Shown: one piece after another, positions 1-8,637 of the stretch
How the letters are laid out: each line of letters opens with the position of its first letter
Position numbering within the stretch: position 1 is the first letter of the stretch
Assembly (NCBI RefSeq): GCF_026008495.1
Contig: NZ_BQUN01000200.1
Span: 163,417 to 210,613, forward strand
DNA from: Streptomyces sp. A012304
GTDB taxonomy: Bacteria > Actinomycetota > Actinomycetes > Streptomycetales > Streptomycetaceae
Direction of reading: 5' to 3'
Length of the DNA stretch: 47,197 nucleotides
Translations under genes and position numbers: made by a program
The notes under the pieces: generated by a model
The model's database searches: none
What the model saw: only the letters and a program-made list of their open reading frames with translations
Told to the model about the DNA's origin: nothing

Positions 1-564
1 GCCGCCGAGCCGGTACGCGTGAGCATGGTGACCGCGGGAGCTCCGATCGTCCTCGTCGACGCCGCCAGTGCCGGGCGTACCGGTGCCGAGTCACTGGAGC
101 GGATGAGCGCGGACGTCCCCTGGCTGCGCACCGTCCGTCATGCCGCCGCACCCCTGATGGGGCTGCTCCAGCCGGGAGAGGAACCGGGCGACGCGGTGCC
201 CAAGGTGGGCCTGGTCGGCCCGCCGGTGCCGTACACCACCACCCTCGGTGAACCGGTCGGTGCCGAGGACTACGACGTGTCGGTGCGCATGCTCACCATG
301 AACGCACCGCACCCCGCGATCGGCCTGACCTCCGCCGTCGCCGTCGCGGCGGCCGGGCTGCTGGAGGAGTCCGTGGTCTCCCGGACCACGGGCGGCCCGA
401 CCGACGAGTGGTTGCGCCTCGGCACGCCCGCCGGCGTCGTCGCGGTCCGCTGCACCGATGTAAGGGACGGTCTGCCGCACCGGGTCACCGTGCAGCGCGC
501 GGCCCGTCTGCTCGCCGACGCCCGCATCTACGTACCGGAAGCAGGCAGCCCGCAAGCCGCCTGA
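1..564 (+). CDS. PrpF-family protein (2-methylaconitate isomerase / 4-oxalomesaconate tautomerase-like), 3' part
   Basis: The reading frame is open from the first base, so this is the C-terminal part of a gene starting outside the window; a GTG at 19 is internal. PrpF proteins are cofactor-independent isomerases with a diaminopimelate-epimerase fold that move a double bond in unsaturated tricarboxylates. The fragment shows the family landmarks: VTAGAPIVLVDAA near the start (PrpF: V-N-G-N-P-x-V-x-V-D-A), NAPHPAIGLT in the middle (PrpF: P-H-x-A-x-x-x-T), then LRLGTPAGV and a C-terminal run resembling R-T-A-R-x-L-x-x-G-x-x-Y-V-P, here RAARLLADARIYVP. A carboxylate carrier follows 106 bp downstream on the same strand, which suggests use of an imported di- or tricarboxylate. 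The exact substrate cannot be read from this fragment. Confidence 0.8.
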   Translation, partial: AAEPVRVSMVTAGAPIVLVDAASAGRTGAESLERMSADVPWLRTVRHAAAPLMGLLQPGEEPGDAVPKVGLVGPPVPYTTTLGEPVGAEDYDVSVRMLTMNAPHPAIGLTSAVAVAAAGLLEESVVSRTTGGPTDEWLRLGTPAGVVAVRCTDVRDGLPHRVTVQRAARLLADARIYVPEAGSPQAA

Positions 565-670
565 GCCGCGACGAACATCACCTCGTCAGGCCGGCTCCCA
601 GCCGTCTGCCCCCGGATACCCTCGCGCCCTCGGGGCGCGCCACCCCGTCCCCACCGCACCAAGGACAAAG

Positions 671-1924
671 ATGTCTGCTGAAGGGATCTCCATAGGCGCC
701 CTGCTGGTGATGTTCGTGGTCGGCACCGTACTGCCGATCAACCTGGGCATCCTCGCCTTCGTCGCCACCTTCGGGGTCGGGACCGCCTCGCTCGGCCTCA
801 CCGAGGACGAGATCTTCGAGGGGTTCCCGGCGAAGCTCTTCGTCACCATCGTCGGAGTCACCTACCTGTTCTCCGTCGCCCGCCGCAACGGCACCATCGA
901 CTGGCTCGTCGCGGCCGGGGGGCGGCTGGTACGCGGCAAGGTAGAGCTCATCCCCTGGGTGCTGTTCCTCGTGGCCGCCCTGCTGACGGCGTTCGGCACG
1001 TTCACCCCGGCCGCGGTCGCGATCCTCGCGCCGATCGGCATGAACTTCGCCTACCGCTACAAGCTCAACCCGCTGGTCGTCGGCATGATGGTGATCAGCG
1101 GCGGGCACGCGGGCGCGTTCTCCCCGCTGGCCGTCTCCGGTGCGCTGGTGCTCGGCCTCGTCGACAAGACCGATCTGCAGGTCTCCGCCGTGGCACTGTT
1201 CAGCGCCAGCTTCGTGATCAACCTGGTGCTCTCGATCCTCACCTACGCCCTGCTCGCCAAGCGTCCCGCCCCGCTGGCCGAGGGCGCCGCGGAGGCGGCC
1301 GGCGACGAGGACCTCGCCGTCTCCGGCAGGCCCGACTGGCGGCAGTGGCTCACCCTCGCCTGCCTGGTGGCCCTCGTCGTCGGCGCGCTCGGCTTCCAGT
1401 TGGAGATCGGATTCCTCGCGCTGGCTGCCGGCGCCCTCCTGGCCCTGGTGGACATGAAGCGGCAGGAGAAGGCCGTGGACGGCGTCAGCTGGTCCACCCT
1501 GCTGCTGGTCGCGGGCATGATGACGTACATCGCGATGCTGGAGAAGGCCGGCATCATCGAGGAGATCTCCGAACATGCCGCCAACCTGGGCGCCCCGCTC
1601 CTCGTCGCCCTGCTGCTGTGCTTCACCGTGGCCATCACCTCCGCCTTCGCGTCCTCCACGGCGATTCTCACAGCGATCATCCCCATCGCCGTACCGCTGC
1701 TGCTCTCCAGTCACCTCAACGGCGCCGGACTGATCGCCGCGCTCGCCGTCTCCACGACGATCGTCGACACCTCTCCCTTCTCGACCAACGGAGCACTCGT
1801 CCTCAGCAACGCCCGTGGGGTGGACTCCCGCCGCTTCTATCGCCAGGTCATCGGCTACACCGGCGGAATCGTCGCGCTCGGCCCCGTCGTCGCCTGGGGC
1901 GCCCTGGTCCTGCCCTGGTCATAG
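671..1924 (+). CDS. SLC13/MatC-type dicarboxylate carrier
   Basis: This 417-residue integral membrane protein has about ten to twelve hydrophobic segments and matches the dicarboxylate carrier MatC N-terminal type of the ion transporter superfamily. Features are an early MFVVGTVLPINLGILAF helix, a central AFGTFTPAAVAILAPIG segment and a second-half FASSTAILTAIIPIA segment; the two halves look like the inverted repeats expected of the fold. A charged loop at about residues 198-220 separates them. The likely role is proton- or sodium-coupled uptake of a carboxylate at the cytoplasmic membrane. It follows the PrpF-family gene in the same direction, so the two probably form a uptake-plus-isomerisation pair. 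The ATG follows a purine-rich AAGGACAAAG ribosome site. Confidence 0.82.
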   Translation: MSAEGISIGALLVMFVVGTVLPINLGILAFVATFGVGTASLGLTEDEIFEGFPAKLFVTIVGVTYLFSVARRNGTIDWLVAAGGRLVRGKVELIPWVLFLVAALLTAFGTFTPAAVAILAPIGMNFAYRYKLNPLVVGMMVISGGHAGAFSPLAVSGALVLGLVDKTDLQVSAVALFSASFVINLVLSILTYALLAKRPAPLAEGAAEAAGDEDLAVSGRPDWRQWLTLACLVALVVGALGFQLEIGFLALAAGALLALVDMKRQEKAVDGVSWSTLLLVAGMMTYIAMLEKAGIIEEISEHAANLGAPLLVALLLCFTVAITSAFASSTAILTAIIPIAVPLLLSSHLNGAGLIAALAVSTTIVDTSPFSTNGALVLSNARGVDSRRFYRQVIGYTGGIVALGPVVAWGALVLPWS

Positions 1925-1989
1925 TGCGACGTACGTCGACCGGCCGCTGGGGGAGGGGGCCGGCGCCGACCACCGGTCGACTTGCCTGC

Positions 1990-2025
1990 GAGGAAAGTCA
2001 AAGATAACTTTCCTCGTAGGAAAGT
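1990..2025. promoter_or_regulatory. Operator candidate: three alternating AGGAAAGT boxes
   Basis: Three copies of one octamer sit 25-60 bp upstream of the ABC operon start. AGGAAAGT occurs at 1991-1998, its complement ACTTTCCT at 2007-2014, and AGGAAAGT again at 2018-2025. The last two form a perfect palindrome ACTTTCCT-CGT-AGGAAAGT, and the first two form GAGGAAAGT-N8-ACTTTCCTC. The site is AT-rich in a GC-rich background. The obvious candidate to bind it is the winged-helix protein encoded at 2569 in the same operon; that is inference. Confidence 0.65.
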
Positions 2026-2050
2026 AAAGCCGGACGGGGAGGGCGAGGCC

Positions 2051-2572
2051 GTGAGCACGTCAGTGGATGCCGAACAGGCATGGAGGGATCTCCAGCGCAT
2101 CCGGGTGCCGCAGGAGCGGGTGTACGACGAGGTCGAGCGGTCCGCCGCGGGCGGCTCGGGCACCACCTGGGCCACGGCCGCGCTGATGTGGGTCTTCCTG
2201 GCCGGTCTGGGCCTGGACCTGCCCGGGTGGGGCGTGGGGCTGGCTGTCGCGGTGTACATCGCGCTGCTGAGCGTGCTGGGCGTGCTCCACAACCGCCGCA
2301 GCCGGGTGCGCCTGCACCACACCCGCTGCACCCCACGGATGGTGGGCGCCTTCGTCGCGGGGGCGGTGGTGACCGGCGGGACGACCGTGCTGTCCGGCCG
2401 TCTTGCCGACTCCCTGGAGCCGATGTACGCCAGTCTGATCCAGGCCACCGTCTCGGCGGCGGTGTTCGTGGTGTGCGTGGGGCCGACGAGCCGCTGGGCG
2501 GCCCGGTCGGCGCGGGACCGTGGCGCACGGACGGCGGGCTCGGGGGCAGCGGGCGCGGGGGCGGGCCGATGA
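2051..2572 (+). CDS. Small membrane protein of unknown function, first gene of ABC operon
   Basis: A 173-residue protein with about four predicted membrane segments: ATAALMWVFLAGLGL, VGLAVAVYIALLSVLGVL, MVGAFVAGAVVTGG and IQATVSAAVFVVCVG. The N-terminal 40 residues are soluble and charged. I chose the GTG at 2051 because it follows GACGGGGAGGGCGAGG; an upstream ATG in the same frame at 1982 would run through the operator repeats and is unlikely. Its stop overlaps the next start as ATGA, so it is translationally coupled to the regulator and transporter genes. I do not recognise the family. Membrane proteins of this kind often accompany winged-helix regulator / ABC-2 operons in Streptomyces, so a sensor or accessory role is possible but unproven. 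Confidence 0.75.
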   Translation: MSTSVDAEQAWRDLQRIRVPQERVYDEVERSAAGGSGTTWATAALMWVFLAGLGLDLPGWGVGLAVAVYIALLSVLGVLHNRRSRVRLHHTRCTPRMVGAFVAGAVVTGGTTVLSGRLADSLEPMYASLIQATVSAAVFVVCVGPTSRWAARSARDRGARTAGSGAAGAGAGR

Positions 2573-2918
2573 GCACTCCCAGCGGCTTCGACGAGCTGAT
2601 CCATCCCGCGACCCGGCTGTCGGTGGTCGCGCTGCTCGCGGCGACGGAATGGGCGGACTTCGCGTTCGTCCGTGACAGCCTCTCGCTCAGCGACTCCGCG
2701 CTCTCCAAGCAGCTGCACACCCTGGAGGAGGCCGGATACCTGGAGCTCCACAAGGAGGGCGGCGGCCGCAAGCGGCGCACCAGGGTGCGGCTGACGGGCC
2801 GTGGCCGTGCCGCCTTCGAGGGGCATGTCGCGGCGCTCCGCGCGATCGTCGAGGGCGCTGCTCCCCGGGCGGCGGCCGACACATCACCAGGACGGCGACA
2901 CCACTCGGGGGCAGGACG

Positions 2919-2922
<4 letters not shown>
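2569..2922 (+). CDS. Winged-helix transcriptional regulator (MarR/ArsR-like, HTH_34 type)
   Basis: A 117-residue single-domain regulator. The start resembles the HTH_34 winged-helix family, with FDELIHPATRLSVVALL then a recognition helix around SLSDSALSKQLHTLEEAGYL, a wing GGGRKRRTRVRLTGRGR, and a closing helix FEGHVAALRAIV. These proteins usually repress their own operon. The start ATG overlaps the preceding stop and its own stop overlaps the ABC ATPase start, so it lies within a tightly coupled four-gene operon. The AGGAAAGT repeats before the first gene of the operon are the likely target. There is no obvious ligand domain, so the signal may act on the short C-terminal helix or the dimer interface. 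Confidence 0.85.
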
Positions 2923-3826
<904 letters not shown>

Positions 3827-3830
<4 letters not shown>

Positions 3831-4693
3831 GAGGGACACCCATGACGAACAGCTGGCGTGCCGGGATCCAGCGCGGCGGCATCGAGCTGCGGCACCTCCT
3901 GCGCAACGGCAAGGAGATGTCCGGCCATCTGACCAACGTGGCCGTCGCGCTGCTCGTCGCCGCCTACGTCAGCGACGACGTGCCCGGCACCCGGACCCCG
4001 ATGGCCCATCTGATCCTGGCGGGCTTCGCCGCCTACCTGTTGTTCCAGATCGGGCTGATCAACCTCCCGCAGATCCTCGTGACCGAGCGGGAGGAGGGCG
4101 CCCTGCTGCGGCTGCGCGCCACGCCCGGCGGGATACCGGCCTACCTCGTCGCCAAGTGCCTGCTGATCGTCGCCGTGGCGGTCGGCACCCTGGCGCTGCT
4201 CCTGGCGGCCGCGGCGCTGCTGGTGGACGGGCCACTGCCGCACGGGCCGGGCGATTGGCTGACGCTCGTGTGGGTCACCACGCTCGGGCTGCTCGCCGTC
4301 GTACCGCTCGGCGCGGCCATAGGCGCCGTACTGCCCAACCCCCGCGAGGCACTGGCGTTGATCATGCTGCCGACGATGGGTCTGCTGATCACCTCAGGGG
4401 CGGTGTTCCCGATCACCTCGCTGCCCGTGCCGGTCCAGCAGGTGGCGGCGGTCTTCCCGCTCAAGTGGATGGCGCAGGGCCTGCGTTCGGCGCTGCTCCC
4501 GGACTCCGCACGCACCGCCGAGGCGGCCGGCGCCTGGGAACTGCCCATGGTCGCCCTGGTCCTGACCGCCTGGGCGGTCATCGGCTTCCTCCTCGCGGTA
4601 CCCCTGCTGCGGCGCGCCGCCCGCCGCGAATCCGGCTCCCGCCTCGCCGCACGCCACCGCAAGGCGGAACAGAGCGGCACGCCGCCCGCGTAG
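3827..4693 (+). CDS. ABC-2 type exporter permease
   Basis: A membrane protein of 288 residues from the ATG overlapping the ATPase stop, or 283 residues if the ATG at 3842 is used; the second has a closer GAGGG ribosome site. It has six predicted helices in the ABC-2 arrangement: VAVALLVAAYV, LILAGFAAYLLFQIGLINL, CLLIVAVAVGTLALLLAAAALL, LVWVTTLGLLAVVPLGAAIGAV, LALIMLPTMGLLITSGAVFPI and a final helix near LVLTAWAVIGFLLAVPLL. The GAVFPITSLP stretch followed by the FPLKWMAQGLR amphipathic segment is typical of the ABC2_membrane family. It pairs with the preceding ATPase to make an exporter, probably controlled by the winged-helix protein two genes upstream. Confidence 0.9.
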
Positions 4694-4824
4694 GCGGGCC
4701 TCGTGACCGCCGGGCGACGGCACGGCCCAGAGGTCCTGTCGTCCACTGTCGTCCACATGAGGGGGCGCTTGGGAGGGGTCGGCGGTGCTCCGCAGCGGTA
4801 TACCGAGAGCGGCGTAGACGGGCC

Positions 4825-4838
4825 GGGGCGAAGGCCCC
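4825..4838. terminator. Short hairpin between convergent genes
   Basis: GGGGC-GAAG-GCCCC forms a perfect 5-bp GC stem with a tetraloop. It lies just before the stop of the leftward WYL regulator and after the rightward permease gene, where a bidirectional terminator is expected. There is no U tract, so the call is weak. Confidence 0.35.
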
Positions 4839-4839
4839 G

Positions 4840-5802
4840 TCAGGGCGGGTCCGTCACGGCGGCGGTGAGGCGGGCCGCGAGTGCCTCGGCCGCGGCACGC
4901 AGTTCCTCCCCGCCCTCGATACGGAAAGCGAACGGAATCCTCGCCAGCCATTCCTGCGCGTACATGTGCGGGTTGCGGGTGCTGCCGACCAGCAGGCATC
5001 CATCCCCCAAGGGCTCAAGGCGCCCCATGGGCGGGCGGATCCACGGGGCCACCTCGCTCAGGGGCGCGTCGAACACCACCCGGGTGGCGAACTCCCATCC
5101 CACGCCCAGGTTCTCCTCCAGCACCGCCACCGGATCGAGGCCCCTGGGCGGCTCGAACCCGTGCCCCGTCGGCCGGACCGCGACGATTCGGTCGACTCGG
5201 TAGGTGCGGATCGCGTCCGCACGACGAGAGTGGCACAGCAGGTACCAGCGCCCGTAGCGGACGACGATGGACCAGGGATCCACCTCCGTCTCCCACTCGT
5301 TGCCCGCCTCGCTGCGGTAGGTGACCAGCACGCGCAGCCGGGCCGCGACGGCGTCGACGAGCTCGCTGGTGATGGCCGGATCGGGGCGGGCCGAGAGCGG
5401 ATCCGGTGCGGCCGACGCGTACCGCCGCAGCATGGCCGCCTGTTGGCCGACGCTCTCCGGCAGCGCCTTGACGACCTTGCCCAGCGCGGTACCGATCAGG
5501 TCGTCGGGGTCGGCCGCGGCCGGCTGGCCGCTGAGTACCGCCATCACCAGGCCGAGGGCCTCGGACTGCGTGAAATGCACAGGCGGCAGCCTTGTGCCGC
5601 GCCCCAGCCGGTATCCGCCGTGCGGCCCCCGGACCGACTCCACCGGAATGCCGGCTTCTCGGAGGATCCCGACATATCGGCGCGCTGCCCGCTCCGTGAC
5701 GCCGAGCCGCCCGGCGAGTTCACCGGCCGTCGTACCGGGGCGGGCCTGAAGGACTTCCAGGGCGCGCAGGGCTCGCGCGGTGGGGCTGAGATCGTTCGGC
5801 AC
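4840..5802 (-). CDS. WYL-domain (YafY-type) transcriptional regulator
   Basis: A 320-residue regulator with three parts: an N-terminal HTH_11 winged helix (residues 1-60, LSPTARALRALEVLQ then TAGELAGRLGVTERAARRYV, followed by the G-P-H-G-G-Y-R wing), a middle WYL domain (about residues 150-215, with ...WYLLCHSRRADAIRTYRVDRI), and a C-terminal WCX extension. WYL regulators bind effector molecules or nucleic-acid ligands and may activate or repress. It is divergent from an alpha/beta hydrolase gene, with 130 bp between the starts, so it most likely controls that gene and itself. The ATG gives the full HTH and no upstream start is better. Confidence 0.9.
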   Translation of the reverse strand: MPNDLSPTARALRALEVLQARPGTTAGELAGRLGVTERAARRYVGILREAGIPVESVRGPHGGYRLGRGTRLPPVHFTQSEALGLVMAVLSGQPAAADPDDLIGTALGKVVKALPESVGQQAAMLRRYASAAPDPLSARPDPAITSELVDAVAARLRVLVTYRSEAGNEWETEVDPWSIVVRYGRWYLLCHSRRADAIRTYRVDRIVAVRPTGHGFEPPRGLDPVAVLEENLGVGWEFATRVVFDAPLSEVAPWIRPPMGRLEPLGDGCLLVGSTRNPHMYAQEWLARIPFAFRIEGGEELRAAAEALAARLTAAVTDPP

Positions 5803-5932
5803 GGAAGCAGGCTAATTCCAGGGCCGCCACCGCACGCACCGCGCTCGGGTGGCCGCCGGAGGAACCGGCAGTGGATTGTCCGGATCCGCGCCTACGGTGA
5901 CGTCCGTGAAGCAGAGGAAGGGGAACTGCACC

Positions 5933-6619
5933 ATGGACATCCTGCTCATCGGCGGCCTGTGGCTGGACGGGTCGGCGTGGGGTCGTGTGGCGTCCGAGCT
6001 GGAGGCGCTCGGTCACCGCCCCGTGCCGCTCACTCTCCCGGGCCAGGGGGACGGCTCGGTGACCGCCACACTCGACGACCAGGTCGCGGCGGTGCTCGCC
6101 GCGGTGGACGCGGCACCCGGCAAGCCCATGGTGGTGGGGCATTCCGCCGCCTGCACGCTGGCCTGGCTGGCCGCCGACCAGCGGCCGGAGCGGCTGGCCA
6201 AACTCGCCCTCGTAGGCGGCTTCCCGCAAGCCGACGGACAGCCGTACGCCGACTTCTTCGAGGTGCGGGAGGGCGTCATGCCCTTCCCGGGCTGGGGCCC
6301 CTTCGAGGGGCCGGACGCCGCCGACCTCGACGACGAGGCCAGACGAGAGCTGGCGGCTGCTGCGATTCCCGTGCCCTCGGGCGTGGTCAACGGCGTGGTG
6401 CGGCTGAGGGACGAACGTCGGTTCGACGTCCCGGTCGTCGTCGTATGCCCGGAGTTCACGCCCGCGCAGGCGCGAGAATGGATCGACGCCGGCGACGTCC
6501 CGGAACTCGCCCGAGCCAAGCATGTCGACTTGGCCGACATCGACTCGGGCCACTGGCCCATGGTCACCAGGCCCGCCCAGCTCGCCCGGATCCTGGCTGG
6601 GGCGGCCGACACGGCCTGA
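5933..6619 (+). CDS. Alpha/beta hydrolase
   Basis: A 228-residue single-domain alpha/beta hydrolase. The N-terminal strand is DILLIGGLWLDGSAW, the nucleophile elbow is G-H-S-A-A with Ser71, and the catalytic His is in DSGHWPM (His207); the acid is probably in the VVCPEFTP strand region. The small lid region around FFEVREGVMPFPGWGPF would shape the substrate pocket. The size and the short GGLWLDGSAW start resemble the esterase EstC/pyrethroid-hydrolase-like family, but the substrate cannot be given. The ATG at 5933 follows GAGGAAGGGG; the longer frame upstream lacks a ribosome site. It is divergent from the WYL regulator. Confidence 0.88.
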   Translation: MDILLIGGLWLDGSAWGRVASELEALGHRPVPLTLPGQGDGSVTATLDDQVAAVLAAVDAAPGKPMVVGHSAACTLAWLAADQRPERLAKLALVGGFPQADGQPYADFFEVREGVMPFPGWGPFEGPDAADLDDEARRELAAAAIPVPSGVVNGVVRLRDERRFDVPVVVVCPEFTPAQAREWIDAGDVPELARAKHVDLADIDSGHWPMVTRPAQLARILAGAADTA

Positions 6620-6718
6620 CAAGCGAACGGGTCGCCCTGCGCGGGGATCGTCGGCATGCTCGGCGACTTCGTCGCCGCGGCGGATGAGGAGCCGGAGTGG
6701 GCGGCGACCGCGGCCCGT

Positions 6719-7567
6719 TCAGGTCGTGCTGGGTGACATGTCCTGAAGGCCCACCACGCGCAGGAGCCGCAGGCGTTCGTAGGACTCGGTGCCCGGGCGG
6801 GGCGTGTGCACGACCAGGAGATGGTGGTGTTCGTGGCTGACCATCACCTCGCAGTCCAGTTCCAGGAGACCGACCAGGGGATGCAGGAAGCGTTTCGTCG
6901 CCCTGGCCCGCTGCGACACCTCGTGTTCGTCCCACAGTCGGGCGAACTCCTCGCTGGAAGACCGCAGTTCGGCGACCAGCGCGGCCGGTTCCGGGTCGTC
7001 GGGGCGGGCGGCTGCCACCGAGCGCAGGGTGGCCACGTGGGTGCGCGCGTGTCCCGCCAGGTCCTCCTCCGGGAAGAGCGTGCGCGCGGCCGGGTCCAGG
7101 AAGAAGAGACGGGTCAGATTGCGCTCGCGCCGAGGGCGGGACATCACGTCGCCGACCAGCGCCCTGGCCATCGCGTTCTGGGCCAGCACCTCGCCGCAGT
7201 CGTTCACCACCTGCGCCGGTGTGTCGTGCAGCCGGTCCAGGATCAGCAGCAGCCCGGGGCGGACGTGCGCCGACGCCGTCTCGCGCCGCGGGGGCTCCTC
7301 ACCGGCCAGGTGGAACAGATGGTCCTGCTCCACGGCCGTCAGGCGCAGCGCACGGGCCAGTGCCGTCAGCATCTGGCGGGACGGGCGCGGTCCACGGGAC
7401 TGTTCCAGGCGCGTGTAGTAGTCCACCGACATGCCGGCCAGCTGTGCCACCTCCTCGCGGCGCAGGCCGGGCGTGCGGCGCCGGCTGCCCGCTGTCAGGC
7501 CCACGTCCGACGGGGCCAGCCGGGCGCGGCCACGGCGCAGGAAGTCGGCGAGTTCAGGTCGGTTCAC
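6719..7567 (-). CDS. XRE-family regulator with MmyB-like ligand-binding domain
   Basis: A 282-residue regulator. Residues 1-85 form the XRE helix-turn-helix of this subfamily, with the hallmark R-R-T-P-G-L-R-R-E-E-V-A-Q-L-A followed by SVDYYTRLEQ and RGPRPS. Residues 100-270 are the MmyB PAS-like ligand domain, including the DPAARTLFPEE and HEVSQRARATKRFLHPLVG motifs. In Streptomyces, genes of this family commonly sit divergent from a short-chain dehydrogenase gene. Here an extended SDR gene starts 117 bp away on the other strand, which fits. The known family model is ligand binding (possibly fatty acid) that alters DNA binding at the shared intergenic region. Confidence 0.93.
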   Translation of the reverse strand: MNRPELADFLRRGRARLAPSDVGLTAGSRRRTPGLRREEVAQLAGMSVDYYTRLEQSRGPRPSRQMLTALARALRLTAVEQDHLFHLAGEEPPRRETASAHVRPGLLLILDRLHDTPAQVVNDCGEVLAQNAMARALVGDVMSRPRRERNLTRLFFLDPAARTLFPEEDLAGHARTHVATLRSVAAARPDDPEPAALVAELRSSSEEFARLWDEHEVSQRARATKRFLHPLVGLLELDCEVMVSHEHHHLLVVHTPRPGTESYERLRLLRVVGLQDMSPSTT

Positions 7568-7683
7568 CCCTCAAGCCTGCCGCAGCGCGCCCGGCTTATC
7601 CAGGGACCGCCGATCCCATGATCGACGGGTCTCTGCCGCCGCTCGCGGCTGCGGCGGAGGCTGAGCACCGACGAGAGGAGCAC

Positions 7684-8541
7684 ATGATGCTGACGTTGGT
7701 GACGGGTGTGACCGGTCAGGTCGGCCGGCGTTTCGTACCGAGGCTGCTGGCGCAGACCCGGCCGGAGGAGCGGGTACGGGTGCTGGTGCGTGACGCGGCG
7801 CGCGGCGAGCCCTTCGCGGAGCTGGGCGCCGAGGTCGTGGTCGGCGATCTGCGGGACGCGGAGGCGCTCGGCAAGGCGGTGGCCGGGGTGGACGCGGTCG
7901 TGAACGTCGCGGCCTCCTTCCGGGGGGTCCCGGACGACGAGGCGTGGGCGGTCAACCACGACGCGGCCGTGGAACTGGGCCGTGCCGCGCTGGCCGCCGG
8001 TGTGCGGACGTTCCTACAGGTCAGCACCGCGCTGGTGTACGGCGTCGGACGGGGCCGCCCGTTGACCGAGGACGACGAGAGCCGCCCCGGCGGGCCGATG
8101 TGGGGCGCGTACACCGAGTCCAAGGCGCGGGCCGAGCGGGAACTGCTCGCACTGGAGGGGCTGGACGTGCGCGTGGGCCGGCTCCCGTTCGTCTACGGCG
8201 AGGGCGATCCGCACCTCGCCCAGTCGTTGATCTGGGCCCGGGACTGGGCCGCGACCCAGCGCCTCCACATGGGCCATCACATGGACGTGGCTCAGGGCCT
8301 GCTGCGCGTCCTGCACGCGCCGGGAACAGCCGGCCGGATCTACAACATCGCGGACGACGCGCCTGTGACGGCGGTCGAGTTGCACCAGCTGAACGGGGTG
8401 GAGATCCCGGAGGAGCTGTACACCCGGGCCGACCCCGACCCGTGGTTCGGGATCACCTCCACGGACCGGATCCGCCGGGAGCTGGGCTATCGGCCGGTGT
8501 ATCCGTCGGTCTACGCGGCCAGGGACGCGGGAGCGCTCTGA
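7684..8541 (+). CDS. Extended SDR / NAD-dependent epimerase-dehydratase family protein
   Basis: A 285-residue protein with an N-terminal Rossmann nucleotide-binding motif T-G-V-T-G-Q-V-G and the SDR active-site pair in YTESKARAER (Tyr-x3-Lys). A Ser/Thr (QVSTALVYG) lies before the Tyr, as in extended SDRs. The C-terminal part holds the substrate-binding half, with MGHHMDVAQGLLRVL and TSTDRIRRELGYRP. The reaction is oxidation, reduction or epimerisation of an unknown substrate. The start is ATG at 7684 (an ATG at 7687 also fits) after GAGAGGAG. A hairpin with arms CCGCCGC/GCGGCGG lies in the leader at 7636-7657. The divergent MmyB-type regulator is the probable controller. Confidence 0.88.
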   Translation: MMLTLVTGVTGQVGRRFVPRLLAQTRPEERVRVLVRDAARGEPFAELGAEVVVGDLRDAEALGKAVAGVDAVVNVAASFRGVPDDEAWAVNHDAAVELGRAALAAGVRTFLQVSTALVYGVGRGRPLTEDDESRPGGPMWGAYTESKARAERELLALEGLDVRVGRLPFVYGEGDPHLAQSLIWARDWAATQRLHMGHHMDVAQGLLRVLHAPGTAGRIYNIADDAPVTAVELHQLNGVEIPEELYTRADPDPWFGITSTDRIRRELGYRPVYPSVYAARDAGAL

Positions 8542-8575
8542 GGGAGCCCTCCGAGCCGGCCAGATCATGATCGCT

Positions 8576-8592
8576 GCCCGGGACGTCCGGGC
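8576..8592. terminator. Hairpin between convergent SDR and SARP genes
   Basis: GCCCGG-GACGT-CCGGGC gives a 6-bp GC stem and 5-base loop, 35 bp past the SDR stop and 46 bp past the leftward SARP stop. It is placed as a shared terminator, but it has no T tract. Confidence 0.4.
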
Positions 8593-8637
8593 CCGCGACT
8601 GTTCTTCCAACGCGTTCCCGAAGGCTGCAGGTGACCG

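Noticed and set aside
578..1714. 378-residue open frame on the minus strand opposite the MatC-type gene
   Set aside because: It is rich in Gly, Glu, Arg, Gln and His with no domain or hydrophobic core, as expected of an antisense frame in GC-rich DNA; the plus-strand transporter is convincing.
6648..6735. Short plus-strand frame MLGDFVAAADEEPEW between the hydrolase and the XRE gene
   Set aside because: No ribosome site or known family, and it overlaps the end of the leftward regulator; possibly a relic but not supportable.
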